Source: Alopecurus myosuroides (lineage: Eukaryota; Streptophyta; Magnoliopsida; Poales; Poaceae). Taken from it: DNA of 64,000 bases. Position numbers and translations under genes: made by a program. The stretch lies in NCBI GenBank assembly GCA_028641055.1, contig CM054061.1, positions 58,202,825-58,266,824 of the forward strand. The letters are read 5' to 3'. The notes below the pieces were generated by a model. It saw only the letters and a list, made by a program, of their open reading frames with translations. It ran no database searches and was not told the origin of the DNA. Below, one piece after another: positions 11,785 to 24,200 of the stretch (its first letter is position 1; each line of letters starts with the position of its first letter).

Positions 11785-13696
11785 AGTGGTATCAGAGCTA
11801 AGTTGGAGGCCACGCAAGTTTGATCTAGAGGAGTATGGAAAATTATCAGTCGACGTGGAGAGGTGCTCTCGTGAGATCGGCAGGATCGGATTTTTCATAG
11901 GCGATCGACAAGCGGCGACGGCCTACCGTACGCAGGCGGCAGAGCAGACTGATCCTAGCGTACTACAGGCGGCACCCTGGCCAAGTGCAACAGATACGGG
12001 CGCAGGAGTCCTTGGCGGCAGGTGACCAGGCCTAGGTGGGGCACACGGCCCAACGGCAGGCTCTCACGGGGCTGGTCAAGCTAGACCGAGTCGGGCGTCG
12101 GGAAGTTGTGCAGGCAGCGGCAGCCAGAAGCATGCTCAGGAGCAGCACGTGGTGGGCCAGCGGTGTTGTATGGTCTTCGTTGCAGCAGGCATCAACCTCC
12201 ACGTGAGGCTGGTGGGTGATGTGGTGTGCAGAACCACAACGAGATTTGGTTAGATAAAAAAAAAGGCCAATTCAAGACATAAGGAATAGATGCATGCATG
12301 GATGGCAACGAGAGACAATAAAAAGGAGTTTTCTTTTGGGCTACCAAGATAACTGGATTTTTTGTCGGATATGTTGCGGATTGCACACGAGGCTCTACCA
12401 GATGTTTTGTTAGATTGGCGATGTCCGCATAAGATTTAAAAGGGTCTAAAGTGCGGCATAGAGGATCATGCATACACGGGGTGCCGGATGGTGCACGGCA
12501 ATATGGTGGGTGTACTAGGCGCAAGGTGGAGCATGGTTGCAGTCGGATGTGTTCGGCTGGGTTGGACTGGACAGTCTGACGGGGCAGAAGACGGTGAAGA
12601 TCGGCGACGACGACGTAGGAACGTGACGGCTGATGGTGTCCGAATTCTGTGGCGTGGAAACACGTGGCGCATGCCTAAGGGATGCGTGCTTCGACATGGC
12701 GATTGCGCTAGGTTGATTCAAGATGGCGTACGCATGAGATCTTGAGGTCGACGGGGCATAGGGTGGATTGATCATCTACCATTGAGTCATGTTGAAGGTG
12801 GAGCTGGAGTCTGACGATTCCACTCAGCTGATGGAGGGGCTACGGCGTAAGCATGCAGAGAGTCGAAGCCTAGTCAGCGGGAAGGCGAGAAGCACGTTGG
12901 TCGAACTGGACGTCAGGGTTCGAGAGATGCGTGGAACTCGACGTCGGTCGGGTATGACTGATGGTTATCTGCAGTGGGGCCTGAGATGGTGTGGGTTACC
13001 TACCTGGTAGATCTTGGCCAAGATTGCGGATGCTCGACGCGGTAATAGCGGCGAGGCGTGCGGTAAGCACGGGACACAGCGACAGACCACGGCACTGGCG
13101 GTCAGACATGTGGTCAGGCATGAGTGCAAGGGGTGCTGAAGCAGTGTTGGCGAGTAACGGATTCATGATGGTAACTATCTATCGAGACAATGGAGATGGA
13201 TGAGGGTTGGCCATGGAGAATCTGCGAAAGCGGTGATGAGACAGTTGTGAATTTGACTGGAGATGACTTAAGGCAACGGCGAAATTTCTTCAAGCTTTCA
13301 GAGATGCAGTCAACAATAGCGAGAATGATGAGTTCAGGTAACTCCTATTTGTGACACCTAATATGTGAGTTGTTCACTTTCACATAGATCAAGGACGAGG
13401 CTGCCAAAGTGACGATGCAACGGCGTTGTCGATGTGGTGGCTTTATGATCGTTGTGTGATGGCGGTGGACGGATACTCCGTAGAGTTGGGAGCACAAGAC
13501 AAGAGTGAGGAAGAACTTAATTTTCGTGGGAGCATTGACTGTGGTGAAACAAGGAAGGAAGTACGGTTGCAGGTGGAGTCATATGGAGTCAAGGTAGTAG
13601 CAGCTGAGCTCATGATTAATGGTTCAAGTCCAGGTATACAAAGATTCGGCATGACGGCTTCAAGATGGCGAAGGACATATTCGCCAAGGTGGAGTT
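11785..13696 (+). other. Non-coding interior of the 2.87-kb element
   Basis: GC-moderate sequence with only short open frames on both strands, none resembling gag, protease, RT or integrase. The 3' end lacks a long purine run; GGTGGAG just before 13697 is the best polypurine candidate. Confidence 0.7.
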
Positions 13697-14176
13697 TGTT
13701 GGAATATGTGTCGAATATGTGTACGAGTAGGGCTACGCTAGGACTTGTAATTAAACGGAAGGTTAGGTGTTTGAGTCGGACACGTGTAACCTGGCCTAAT
13801 ATATAAAGGCACCGGGGTAGCCCAAATAGACACGACGAAAGCTAGTAGGCTAGACACAAGATCACGAGGGGACGGTCCGGCGCCCGTGGCAGGGGCGGCC
13901 GGACCGGCATGGCGTTGAGATCTGGTGCGTCTGTATTGCCTCGGCGGGCTTGTCGTCGATGGCGACTTGATAGCAGCAGGCGCGCAAGGGGAGCCGGCGG
14001 CTTGTGCCGGCGACCAAGGCGGCCGGTGCAGCGGTATCAATGGGGAGGTGCGCCCGTAGTCATGCCCCGCAGATGTAGGCGAGTTCGCCGAACTGCGTTA
14101 ACAAATCTCGGTGTCGTCATCGTGCTACGATTGCTTGGTCCTAGGTAGATCGACTAAGCGCCTACGATTTGTAACA
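13697..14176 (+). repeat. 3' LTR of the 2.87-kb element
   Basis: 480 bp, one mismatch to 11305-11784 by eye, followed by the TAATT target duplication. Confidence 0.93.
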
Positions 14177-14188
14177 TAATTTGATACA

Positions 14189-14218
14189 CTAGTAAATATG
14201 CCCGTGCGTTGCGACGGG
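14189..14218 (-). mobile_element. Probable Helitron 3' terminus
   Basis: Read on the minus strand, a short hairpin (CCCGT, CGCAACGC loop, ACGGG) is followed about ten bases later by CTAG and then T. This is the 3' end architecture described for plant Helitrons (hairpin, CTRR, host T). The element body would extend rightward from here. No 5' TC terminus could be placed, so the total length is unknown. Confidence 0.45.
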
Positions 14219-15900
14219 AATAATGTGCATTTGATTATTCATCGTCTTCGAAAATTATTTCTGCATTCATCCGTTCATAAACCGAAGATAGTGTCAACAT
14301 AGTTGGTGACACATTTTGCTTGTTCAAAAGGCTGGTTAGCAAAATTCTCAAGGGTGGTCGTGTCAACGGAAGAAAAAAAAATGAGAGTGTTAAAGTTTAA
14401 TGTCACAAAATCCGGCGAGCCGATTCTTTCGTCCAACTATGTGAAACATCACAAATGACGTTATCATAGCGAAAATGTGAAAGTAATGTTATTATAATCT
14501 TGCCTATCCGAGTTTAAGCAGATAGAAAATAAAAGTAGCTAGATTCAAGAGTGGAGGGACAACCTTTGTCAAACTTGGAGATCATATGATTCTTTTACTA
14601 CTTTTCAACAACTTTACCTCACTTGGTGAGCCAACATTAGTACAGATAAATAGCATGTCAGTAACAAAATAGAGAAAATGTCAACAAAATTAGAGATGTA
14701 ATCTATAAGTTGATTGAAATTTATGGTCCCAACTACATTATGAAATTGGTAAAGACAAATTATAGTTTGTTACCCAAAAGATCGAGTTTTATTGTGTTTA
14801 GAGATAAATTTACAATAGTCAAGATTGCATAAAAAATTTGTTTTGCTGAGAATGAGTCATTGCTACTTACATGAAGCTCTTAAGATAATATAATGACACT
14901 GTTGCATGCCATATCCCCACTTAGGCAACAAAAAGGCATAATCTGGATACAAGTATTTTCAATATCCCATATTCATAAAATCATTCAGAAAAAGGTTGAA
15001 GCTTTATATCTGATGGTATGCTCGACACAATCATCAAAGGTCTACTTCTTTGCATCTTCCTCGACGTCCTTGCTTGTGGTGTTGTCGAGTTAACTCTAAT
15101 ATATCAAAGCCTTTACTGGTAAAATAATTTAATATACCAACTATGCTCTAGTTGTCCCTTTGGGGACATCCGATAAAAACTATGCTCTATTTTTTCATTT
15201 ATCTAATATGTATATTATTATCCGCTGAACTCTGAAATTCTTGAGTTAATTCAGTAGTGTTGACATTCTCAACTAATTAGAATCCACCTCCAGTTTGACT
15301 TATTGCCCAAATTTTTTCTCTAAATAATTCCTATACCAAACTTCAATCCAAATTGAATCGATGATTTATGCAAAGTCCATGTGCCTTTGTAAGTGTTTTC
15401 TGCTTGAAGATCCCCGAAATGGGAGCATCAAAAATAAAGAAAAAATGTTACTGTGAATGCATACACCAAACCTTGAACCGGTCTGCCACTGCCCATTGAC
15501 ACTCATGTCAGCTAGTAATTTGATACTTCTATGATTAGCATTGTTGAAAATGGCGCTACTACCATTGCCACTCATGGCTATATGACCTTCCTATATGTCT
15601 TGTGTTTCCAGAGTTATGCACCAAGCGGTCTCTCATGGTTAAATAGGCGCTCACCAGTGTCAGATGCATTAGACACTTCAATTCAAAGTTTCTCCAGTTG
15701 CAGTTCTTCAGTTCACTAAGCCAAGGAAGAAAGTCCAAGGAATCCAGTTGCAAGATAACATCCTTGACTCTATAAAGTGGAGATGGTCATGGTCAATTAT
15801 CAGACCAGTGAGTGTACATTTTGCAATTCGAAGGCTCCGTCCTCACTAATTTTACAACCCAATTTGGGAATCAGATGCTCCATGAAAGTGAAGTGACAAG

Positions 15901-15943
<43 letters not shown>

Positions 15944-16367
15944 GCATTCTGTTCTTAGAAAATGCCTCAAGGCAGCCAATCTTCAGAAAAGTTGGTGGCC
16001 TCACAATCAAATTTGCTCCCTGTGTTTCATCTATGAGGAGTCTGCTCTCCTCATCCCTCATGGCTGCTCTTTTTTTCGCAGCAGGTAGGACCTCTTCTTC
16101 AATAGTTGCAGCCTTGATTCCAAAATTGATCGGTAGACTGAGAAAGTGTCAGGACATAGCAGAACATCAGGTCCACATCTGTTTGCTCCGCCTCCTTCTC
16201 TGTTCGGGACACACAGCCACGTCGACCATGGCCAGCCCAGAGATTGTGGTCTTCTCACAAACCAGCTTCATGGCGTGGGTTACTGTTACGTATCTTTCAG
16301 TTAATATCCTACTGGAAGAACATTGAAATTCAGTGCGTGCCTGCTAGGACTATTAGAAAAGAAAACA
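14219..16367. other. Anonymous AT-rich region, possible Helitron interior
   Basis: No gene was recognised. Several short minus-strand frames (15366-15575, 15559-15753, 15852-16258) could be fragments of a captured gene, but no family could be named. It has no counterpart in unit 2. Confidence 0.35.
15904..15941. repeat. (TG)n microsatellite
   Basis: About 18 to 19 uninterrupted TG units. Confidence 0.95.
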
Positions 16368-16382
16368 ACATTCAGGTGTGCT

Positions 16383-16910
16383 TTCCGACTTTGCCCTAGT
16401 CGCCTCCTCCCAAGACGTCCGAATCAACCGCTTCACCCGACAGATGCCTCCAACCGGGACTACTACGCCAATTTTTTTAGGCACTTACCAAATGATGAGT
16501 TTGCAGGTGTTGTCTGGCTCAATGCAGCCCCTAACAATTGCAGGGTTTTCAACTCGCTTGTTCGCCGTCATCGCATCTCCACCAAACTTCGACGCTTCCG
16601 CCACTCGCGCGCTGACTCAGCTTCGTGTACCTCTTGCGCCAAGGTCAAAGATGTCGACCACCTTCTCCTTGGCTGCCACCATGCCACTGACGTTTGGCAG
16701 GTTCTTCCGCCATGCGCCCCTACTCCGCTGCCCTGCACGATCGATGACCTTTGGAGGGGCACCCCGAATGATTTGGCTTCCCTCACATTGATCTCCGCCG
16801 TCCTCTGGAACATTTGGAAAAGGCGGAACTCGCTGGTTTTCAACTCGCTGGACGTGTCGGCGGCTCACACTACCCGCCTCTGCATCACAAACGTCAAACT
16901 TTGGTGTTAA
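16383..16910 (+). pseudogene. LINE ORF2 C-terminus, RT zinc-binding domain
   Basis: The frame ending at 16910 encodes a stretch typical of the zinc-binding domain after plant L1-type reverse transcriptases: NCRVFNSLVRRHRISTK, then CTSCAKVKDVDHLLLGC with Cys-x2-Cys and His/Cys ligands, then HATDVWQVL and an IWKRRNSLVF motif. The reverse transcriptase and endonuclease are missing. The open frame extends upstream into flanking DNA by chance. It is not expected to be functional. Confidence 0.85.
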
Positions 16911-17087
16911 CGCTGCCAGAACCCGACTGTCAAAGAAAAACTTTATTCTTGGTGTAATCTTTTTGAGCCTCCGTGAGCTCCCCCCCCCCCCTCTCCGCCA
17001 TGTATTGCTCCTTGTAAGCTACTGCCCATTGGTTGATATTTAAATAAAGTTCAGGTTGGCTCTGCCCGCCGTAGTTACAGTCAAAAA
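16383..17087 (+). mobile_element. 5'-truncated LINE insertion
   Basis: A 705-bp insert flanked by a perfect 15-bp target duplication ACATTCAGGTGTGCT (16368-16382 and 17088-17102). It ends in a short A tract after GTAGTTACAGTC. Only the 3' part of a non-LTR element is present: the end of ORF2 and a 3' UTR with AATAAAG near 17043. This is the classic outcome of incomplete target-primed reverse transcription. Confidence 0.92.
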
Positions 17088-17102
17088 ACATTCAGGTGTG
17101 CT

Positions 17103-17669
17103 GATATGCTACCGGAAATAAGCTAGACAGAGACAAAACAACATATCTAGTTAGTTAATGGTTCCTGCTACTACTTCTAATCTCCTTCTAAATATACCAC
17201 CACTTCTGATTAACCACTATTAGTATAATCCACCTATTTTAATGCTACACCACATACGACAGTCCACCTGTACCTAGAAATCGTGTTGTTAAAATTAAAT
17301 TGCTTCAAGCTCACATGATGTTGCAACTCTTTCAGAACGGAGTGAATATTGTACTCGAGCAGTGTGGTTATCTTTAGAACGGAGTGAATATTGTAGATAA
17401 TCCATTCCGAACAAAATCCACACATGATTATTTTTCTATGCCCAGCTCGAAAAATATTGCAGATTAGATTCTTGTGTTGTGACCAATTCTGATTTTATTT
17501 AAAATTCAGTTGGCTTTGTTGTACCCACAAAATACCTAAATATGAATTAGCTACAGAAAATCCTCACTGTCAGAAATCAGATGGCATAAAAGAAATAGAT
17601 ATAATGCACTGATACACATCAAGGAACTTGAGAACGCAAAGAGAGGAAAATAATGACATGCTTGACTGT
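17103..17669. other. Unassigned AT-rich stretch
   Basis: No gene was seen. A 20-bp direct repeat beginning AGAACGGAGTG occurs at 17334-17353 and 17375-17394. Confidence 0.4.
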
Positions 17670-17674
17670 ATCAT

Positions 17675-20600
17675 TGTAACATCCCCAGTTTTGCTAATTA
17701 GAGTGTGTGGTGTGTGTTCATATCATACATGCATCAAAACAAAAATTTAATCATGTTTTAACCAAATTAAAACTGTGAATTTATATGGTTTGAGAAAATA
17801 CCACAAATAGTGCTTATTATGGTTTCCAAAATTTTGTATTGAAAAATATTTCAATTTCACCAAAGAAAAATATGGTTAAGTTGGAAATTTCATAAGCTTT
17901 CCAAAAATAATTTTTGCCAAATTTTCTGATTTCAAAAAGGCCCTCAAAAGGTTGTTTTCTGTTCTGTTTTAAAATGGAAAGGGACCTCTTTGTGGTTTTC
18001 TGGAAGTTCAGGGGGGGGTTCGGAAATACGCCTTTGTCTTCTTCCTCAGCCAGTAGGCCGGAAGCTCCTCGACGCCAACCTTCCCCGCCACCTCCTGCTA
18101 GTCCTCGAGGATAAGGGCGAGGAGAAGAGCTCCGTTTCCCTCTCCTCCTCCTCGCACCGAAAATCCCTTTCTCTGTATCCCTGTGCGTCCAGAAAATCGG
18201 ACCAAACCCTAACCTACCGAAGCAGCCGCCGCTCGCCGCCGGTGTTCCGGCCATCTGCGAGCCCCGCCGTGGTCACCCACCTCGCCGCCATGTCCTCCTT
18301 CCCCTCCACGATGACTCCCGCTTGCCGGAACCACAGGGAGGGTCTGAATCGATGCATCCCTTCCAACTCCGGCCGGTGGCCGCCTCGGCCGATTCCGGCG
18401 CCACCGTTGCCTCCCTGGCCTCCTCAACCCTTCCACGAATATCCCGGTGAGCTCACTATCGCCATGGAACCCTCCCCTTCTCCCCTAACCCTCTAGTTCT
18501 CCCTGCCGCCGGTCACCGTGGCCGTCGCCACCGCGGCTGCACGCCGCCGCCACTCCGGCGACATTTAGGGGGCGGCGCCGCCACTATCGGGTCGGCCTCG
18601 ACCCCCTCTACCTCCTGGTGCCCTCCGATTCCAAAATCGAGCGCTAAATCGTGACATTGATCAAGCCAGTGCCATTTTTGGCCATTGATGACGTCATCTC
18701 GACATCACCATGACATCACATCTGTTTTGTCTCTTTCCAAGAAATTACAGAAAATAATAAAAACTTGTAAAATTAATATTTCCCAAAATGTTATTTAGAA
18801 AAATGAAAGTGAGGTATCAAAATGTTTAGAAAATTATTCTCTACCCAACTATATCATTTTCATTCATATTTGACAAAGTTGAGTTTTGAGCTTTATTTCA
18901 TGTTGTTTAATTCATTTAAAAATGAAAAAATAAGTTTTTATTCACTAAAATTGGAAAATTAAAAGTTATATACCAAATTGCTCAAAATGACATATGCAAT
19001 CTACTTATGATGTTTCGAACCCATTTGAGCAACTAAAATGGTATCCACCTTCATAATCGCCCGAAACCCCCTCCGGGGTCTATTCCGGGTTAATTTCAGT
19101 AAAATTGCATGTTCGCCATACGAACCCTAGCAACCCAATGAACATGTCTAGGGCTTTATTTCAATGCATTAACTTGCTCATGCATACATATTGCGCATTG
19201 CATCGATGCCATGTGTTGATTGTTGTTTTTCTTGTTTCGGTGTTTGTCCCCCTCGGTAGAACGCGACCCCGAAGAGAAGGCCATCAATCCAATGGCGAAT
19301 ACTTGGTCTAAACAACCAAGTCAAGCACTTATTCCTGAAGACTTTCTCTGGTTTTCTTGAAGCAAGGCAAGCATAACCTCTTATCTGCCCATATATGATT
19401 TTGAAAGATTTTTGATTCTCGTACAAATGCATTCGATTCCAATGTATCTTGAGTCAATAGATAGAGTTATCCTATTTATTTGCATAACCCAGATATCATG
19501 ATTCAATGCTCCTAGCAGACATAGGATTTGTTTGTGTGTATCGCCAGAGCCTCAAATATGCCATGCTTAGTCATACATGTCTGTTGATCTCTGCTCCATC
19601 CGGTTGATGAACCAGAGTTGCGAATGAATCTAGTATGGTAGGGTGTTGTGGAAAGTTAAGAGATCTTGTTTAATATGTTTTAAAAGGTGTGGATGACGAG
19701 ATCATAGAGGGCCTGTGGTGGTTGTCTCGTTCATGCCCCTAGGAGCGAGTTCTCGTCTTCGAGCCAAGACTGAGCGTGCATCCACACGGGGGATTGGATT
19801 CCCCTCGGTCTCAACTTGCCTAGTTTGTTCCATGAGTTGCCTAGTTCGGGCTTTCCATTTGGATTTGCGGGGATATTAAAACCTTTTCAAAACTAGGACG
19901 TGGCGATGTATCGGCGCTCTGCGGGTAGGTAACCGTCGAGCATTGCGCACAACGATAGAGACCCGGCAGGAGATGGCCACTCCCTATTGGCGGTCCATCT
20001 CTACTCGGAGCGACTCATGGAATAGGCGAAGCAAGGGAAAGGTCGTGGTCGACCTCCATCTGCCGGCACTTCCCGGAATAGTGCCAACGTTCTGGCATTA
20101 AGAGTTGGTTGATACGTGTGGTTAAAGTTGTACACCCCTGCAGGGTTAAATCTTTTCGAAAAGCCGTGTCCGCGGTTAAGGACGACTTGGTGACGGATTC
20201 TGTGATCATAGACAACTTAAACGGAATGATTAAAACTTGCTGATAACGAATGAAGGATGCCTCCTCGGAGATGCCGAGAGGGGTTACCTTGTAGCATGAG
20301 ATAGTGTGGAACAACTGGAGGAGGTGATCTTTGAAGCACGAGGTGCTGAAATGATTTGGTGGTTTAAAAAGATGATGATTTCAGTAGTTGAGTAGATTTC
20401 TCATCTGTTTTCAAAATACTCTATGAGACGTGCTATTCCTTCCTCAACTTGGAAAACAAAGATGGCTTTACGCGAAATAACCTTCATAAATCTTTCTAAA
20501 AGAAGCAAATATCTAATAGGTTAACTAAGTCTTGTTGAGTACCTCCCGTACTCATGTTTGCTTCAACTTGGTTCAGGTGGAGTTCCTCAGTTCGGTGGTG

Positions 20601-21253
20601 TTTCAACGTGGACATCGACGAGTAGTTTGGGGTTCCCAGGTAGCAGCCTGGAGTCTATGGGCTGGGACGTCGCCTTATGTTGCGGCCTCTTAGGCCTTTT
20701 TGGTTCTTGTTGACTAGCAACATGATTTGCCTTCCGTTGTCTGATGTAATGTTGGGTCGTGTGACCTCTGTTGTAAGCTATACTCTAGTAACACCTGTTA
20801 ATAAAGCTTCATGTTTAGAGTACTGCTTTGATCGGTTGTTGGTTTCGAGCTCATTGTTATACAGTTTTGGCTATGCCTGCATAGTTGTCGCAGTCGAGGG
20901 GTTGTGGAGCCGATGATCCATGTCCGAGCCCGCCTGTCGATGTGATCGGCCTGGGGCGAGGTAACCCCAGTAACCCTCGATTGTTGTTGCACTTTCTGGA
21001 CACATAGCAGCTCTGTATAACTTTGGTCCCGTTCCTTCAGTTTCATCCGACGCGTGGACGCTTGGATATGCATAATTGGTTATGACTAGCATGGATACAA
21101 GGAGTAGTAGACCGGGGATCCGGACTACGTGCCGATGAATCCGGTCTGCCTGCCGTTGTTTGTTGCGGCCTGGGCTGGTAACCCTGAAGCCCTTGTGAGT
21201 CCATGGCTAGGAGCACATAACAGTATGTATATCTCTGGGTCCGGGGTCTGACA
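17675..21253 (+). repeat. LARD 5' LTR
   Basis: 3579 bp. It includes a GC-rich Pro/Ser-coding-like block at 18000-18640 that is open in several frames but has no recognisable domain, and is repeated in the other LTR. Confidence 0.93.
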
Positions 21254-24200
21254 AATCATGGTATCAGAGCAGGACTGCATGTAGGAAAACCTTATTGCTT
21301 GGTCGATGTCGAGTGTAGAGTTTGTGAAAACTACTTTGAAACTTCAAATGGTTGTGAAAAAGCTTCTTAGGATTCTTTTTACTCCGTATCTGGTATCTAA
21401 CTCTGGGTCTCCTTACCTGTTTCGAATTGAAAAGGTTTTGTTATCTCTTCTAGTCATTCAAAACCTAGGTGCCTTCTGTGGCAAGGACGTCTTTACACAA
21501 GTTGACCTAGTGTTAAAGTTTATAGAGTCGTGTGTGTTCCGTGTACTGTTATCTCTCGACTCAAACTGGGAGATTTCCTTTCCATCCTAATCTCTCAGAG
21601 TTTTCCAGATTCCACATTCCTACATGTTTCAAAGTTCTAAATCATGAACCTCGAGATTTCCTTCTCATCCCGAATGTATCCGTTATCCTCTGCTCAAAGT
21701 TTTTCCGGAGCTACGTATGTCTTCTTGGAAAGATACTCCGTGATTGCTACTCATAGTGCCCTTCAAGGCACTCAGATAGCAGTTGCTCATTTGTTTCGGT
21801 TTTTAACCCTTGGACTTGAACCGAAGGTCCCGGAATGTGCTGAGTTCCGGTGGGTTGAATCACGTGGTTTGGTAACCATGTGGTGCTCACGCTATCAGTA
21901 CATGATGCTGACCTTTAACCCAAGTCCTGTTTCTTTGGAACCTGAGGAATATCTTCTACCTCAGGATGGCTAGGTAGTTTCAACTCCAATAGCCGTAGGT
22001 TTCCTCTTGGAATCAGAAGGATCGCAACAAGAGTGATCCTCATGAGTTCCACATCTTTCTTCTTGATTCAGCTATATTTATCTTCTTGGCATGGGTTTTA
22101 CAAAAGAGTATCACCTGTGCACTCCCCATGGCCTCTGGATTTTCCGGAGCATGTTCCTACCTTCCAGTTGCTCTCAAATCTCCATCCGTTCTTTTGAAAC
22201 CAAGTTGCATATGTGTGTTGGATTGATTCAATGCAATTGCTCTTGTTTTCCGTCAAAACGTTCCACCTTGGAATGTCAGGAGAAACAAACTCCAGCACCT
22301 CGTCCATCTCTAGGATCAGGTCAAAGTTCTGTAATTCGCAGATTAAAGAAGTTTCATCAGCTTCTGTTCTGTTCCACCTTCGAGAATCACACTCTTTTAT
22401 ATCACGAGGCTGTGTTAAGTTTCATGGCCTTAATGATGAAGTGATGCTCTCACACATCTTCACCCCGCCTTCCTCCAAGCTTGAATGCTTGAGATGGATG
22501 GGTCTGTTCATCGACATGTGTATCAGCTATTCCTAGCAATTCTTATTGCTTTGAAAATCTAAGAAACATATGTATCCTTCTTAGCACTATCGGTCACCCG
22601 GCCTCTGCTAAAGTTGGCCGTGTTACCAAATCCGTTCATTCCGGTGCACATTCTTGATCAGAGAGTTAGGTTCATACCAAAGCTCTCAAGACCTTATCGG
22701 GTGCTTTGAAAAGCAAGTTTCCTTCCAAACTTCTAGACATATCGGTAGGTTGTGATATTCTGGTTGTCCTTCTAGAAGTATCACCAGATGGTTACCTGAC
22801 CGTGATGTCTAAATGAGGGGTAGTTTGAATCCCTCCTTTCTCCAACAAACCTTGCTGGATACCCTGGACTAGTTGGTTGAGCTTAAACAACAACTTGGAG
22901 AGTTGAAAGACACGATCTCTTCCCAACTTGTTCCTTTGATAAGGGATATCTAGTTTTCCTCGTGTTGAAGCAGGATAGTACCTCCTTTGCGGAAATGCTA
23001 TCTTTATAACCTTGGTTTGATTTGGGCTATCGTCAAATCAAGTTCAGCTCCAAGGACTGCCTTGATGGTGTTTCACTCATGGTGTTCTGCCCGAGTACAC
23101 CTTCATGTCCTTTAATCTGACCAATATTTTGCCATGTTCATGTATCATATGAGACCCTCTTCTTGGAGTGTTTTGATAAGTATGTTGTCGAGCCCATCGA
23201 TGACATTCCTATCTCTCCAAGTTGCAAGAGGTTCATGTTGAACAATTGGCATTAATGTTGGAAACTTTTGGAGAACCATCTTTGTGTCATCACGAAGTTT
23301 GTGTTCTTGATGTTCGAAGTGACTTACTTTGGTTCATGTGCTTACAGTGAAAGTTGTCGCCATGGATCTAAGTAAAGTTTTCTTGTTCCTTCGGGAATAA
23401 CCCCAAGTCAGTCCTGCTTGTGTGGCTGTTCTTGAGTTGGAAGGTTGTTACCTCCATTTCTTGAATCAGTTTTCATCCACATTAATCCACTGACTGATCT
23501 TCCGTAAAAGAGAAGAAGTTTAAGAACTTCGTTATCTAAGTATCATCTTCCCAACCAGGACTCCGATGTGTCTCGTTGCAAGTAAACCATGTAGGTGCAA
23601 CCGTCTGTCGCAAGTTGATAATACCTGAGTTTTGCAATCTCTCTCATTTTCTCGAGCTTGACATCGTAGTCTATATCTTGAGAATCTAGCATATGTATCT
23701 CGTTAGTAACCGGTGCAATCTCTTCGCTCAAACATACCGAGCCTGAGCTATAAATCCACTAACCACAGTTGAATCTCAAGCAACAACGATGGTTGGTGTT
23801 CCTCAAGGGTATGGAATCAGGTCTTTCAAAATCCGGCATGGTTGATGTGGTGGTTGACACAATTAGCCGGAAGGCCTAATGTCATATCTCTTTGAATCTG
23901 TAAGAACAACCACTCTCCGTGAGAATTCTTGTGTGACTCGTTCTCAACAAGTTTTCCTCACCGTTCCTTTGACCAAAGTTTATCTTCCACTTGATGACCT
24001 ATGGAAGGTTCGTCATGATCCTGCTATCGGTTTCAATAACATTAGGAGAACTTGGAAGTTGTATTATCCATGTCTCTTCGTCAATCCTGCAAACCTTTCT
24101 TTTAGTGGAAACAAGTTCATCAGGAGAACATCTCGTGGTGTTTTGTAACCACCATTGATCAGTTCCCTTTTTCAAGTTGTTTGTACTTGAAGTTCTGTTC

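Larger units (their letters stand above)
11305..14176 (+). mobile_element. Non-coding LTR retrotransposon, 2.87 kb
   Basis: Two 480-bp LTRs (TGTTGGAATATG to TTTGTAACA) with a single difference seen by eye (T versus G in the CTCGGC(T/G)GGC context). The flanking 5-bp target duplication is TAATT (11300-11304 and 14177-14181). A Met-tRNA primer-binding site TGGTATCAGAGC lies at 11787-11798. The 1.9-kb interior has no gag or pol ORF and no recognisable protein motif. It is a TRIM/LARD-like parasite that must have used proteins of another element. LTR near-identity indicates recent mobilisation. Confidence 0.93.

Noticed and set aside
11787..11798. tRNA gene fragments at the TGGTATCAGAGC sites
   Set aside because: These are retrotransposon primer-binding sites next to LTRs, not tRNA genes.
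15904..15941. Repetitive Cys-Val or Thr-His ORFs
   Set aside because: They come only from the TG microsatellite.
17350..17400. Direct repeat at 17334 and 17375 as a CRISPR-like or regulatory array
   Set aside because: Only two copies in plant nuclear DNA with no further structure.
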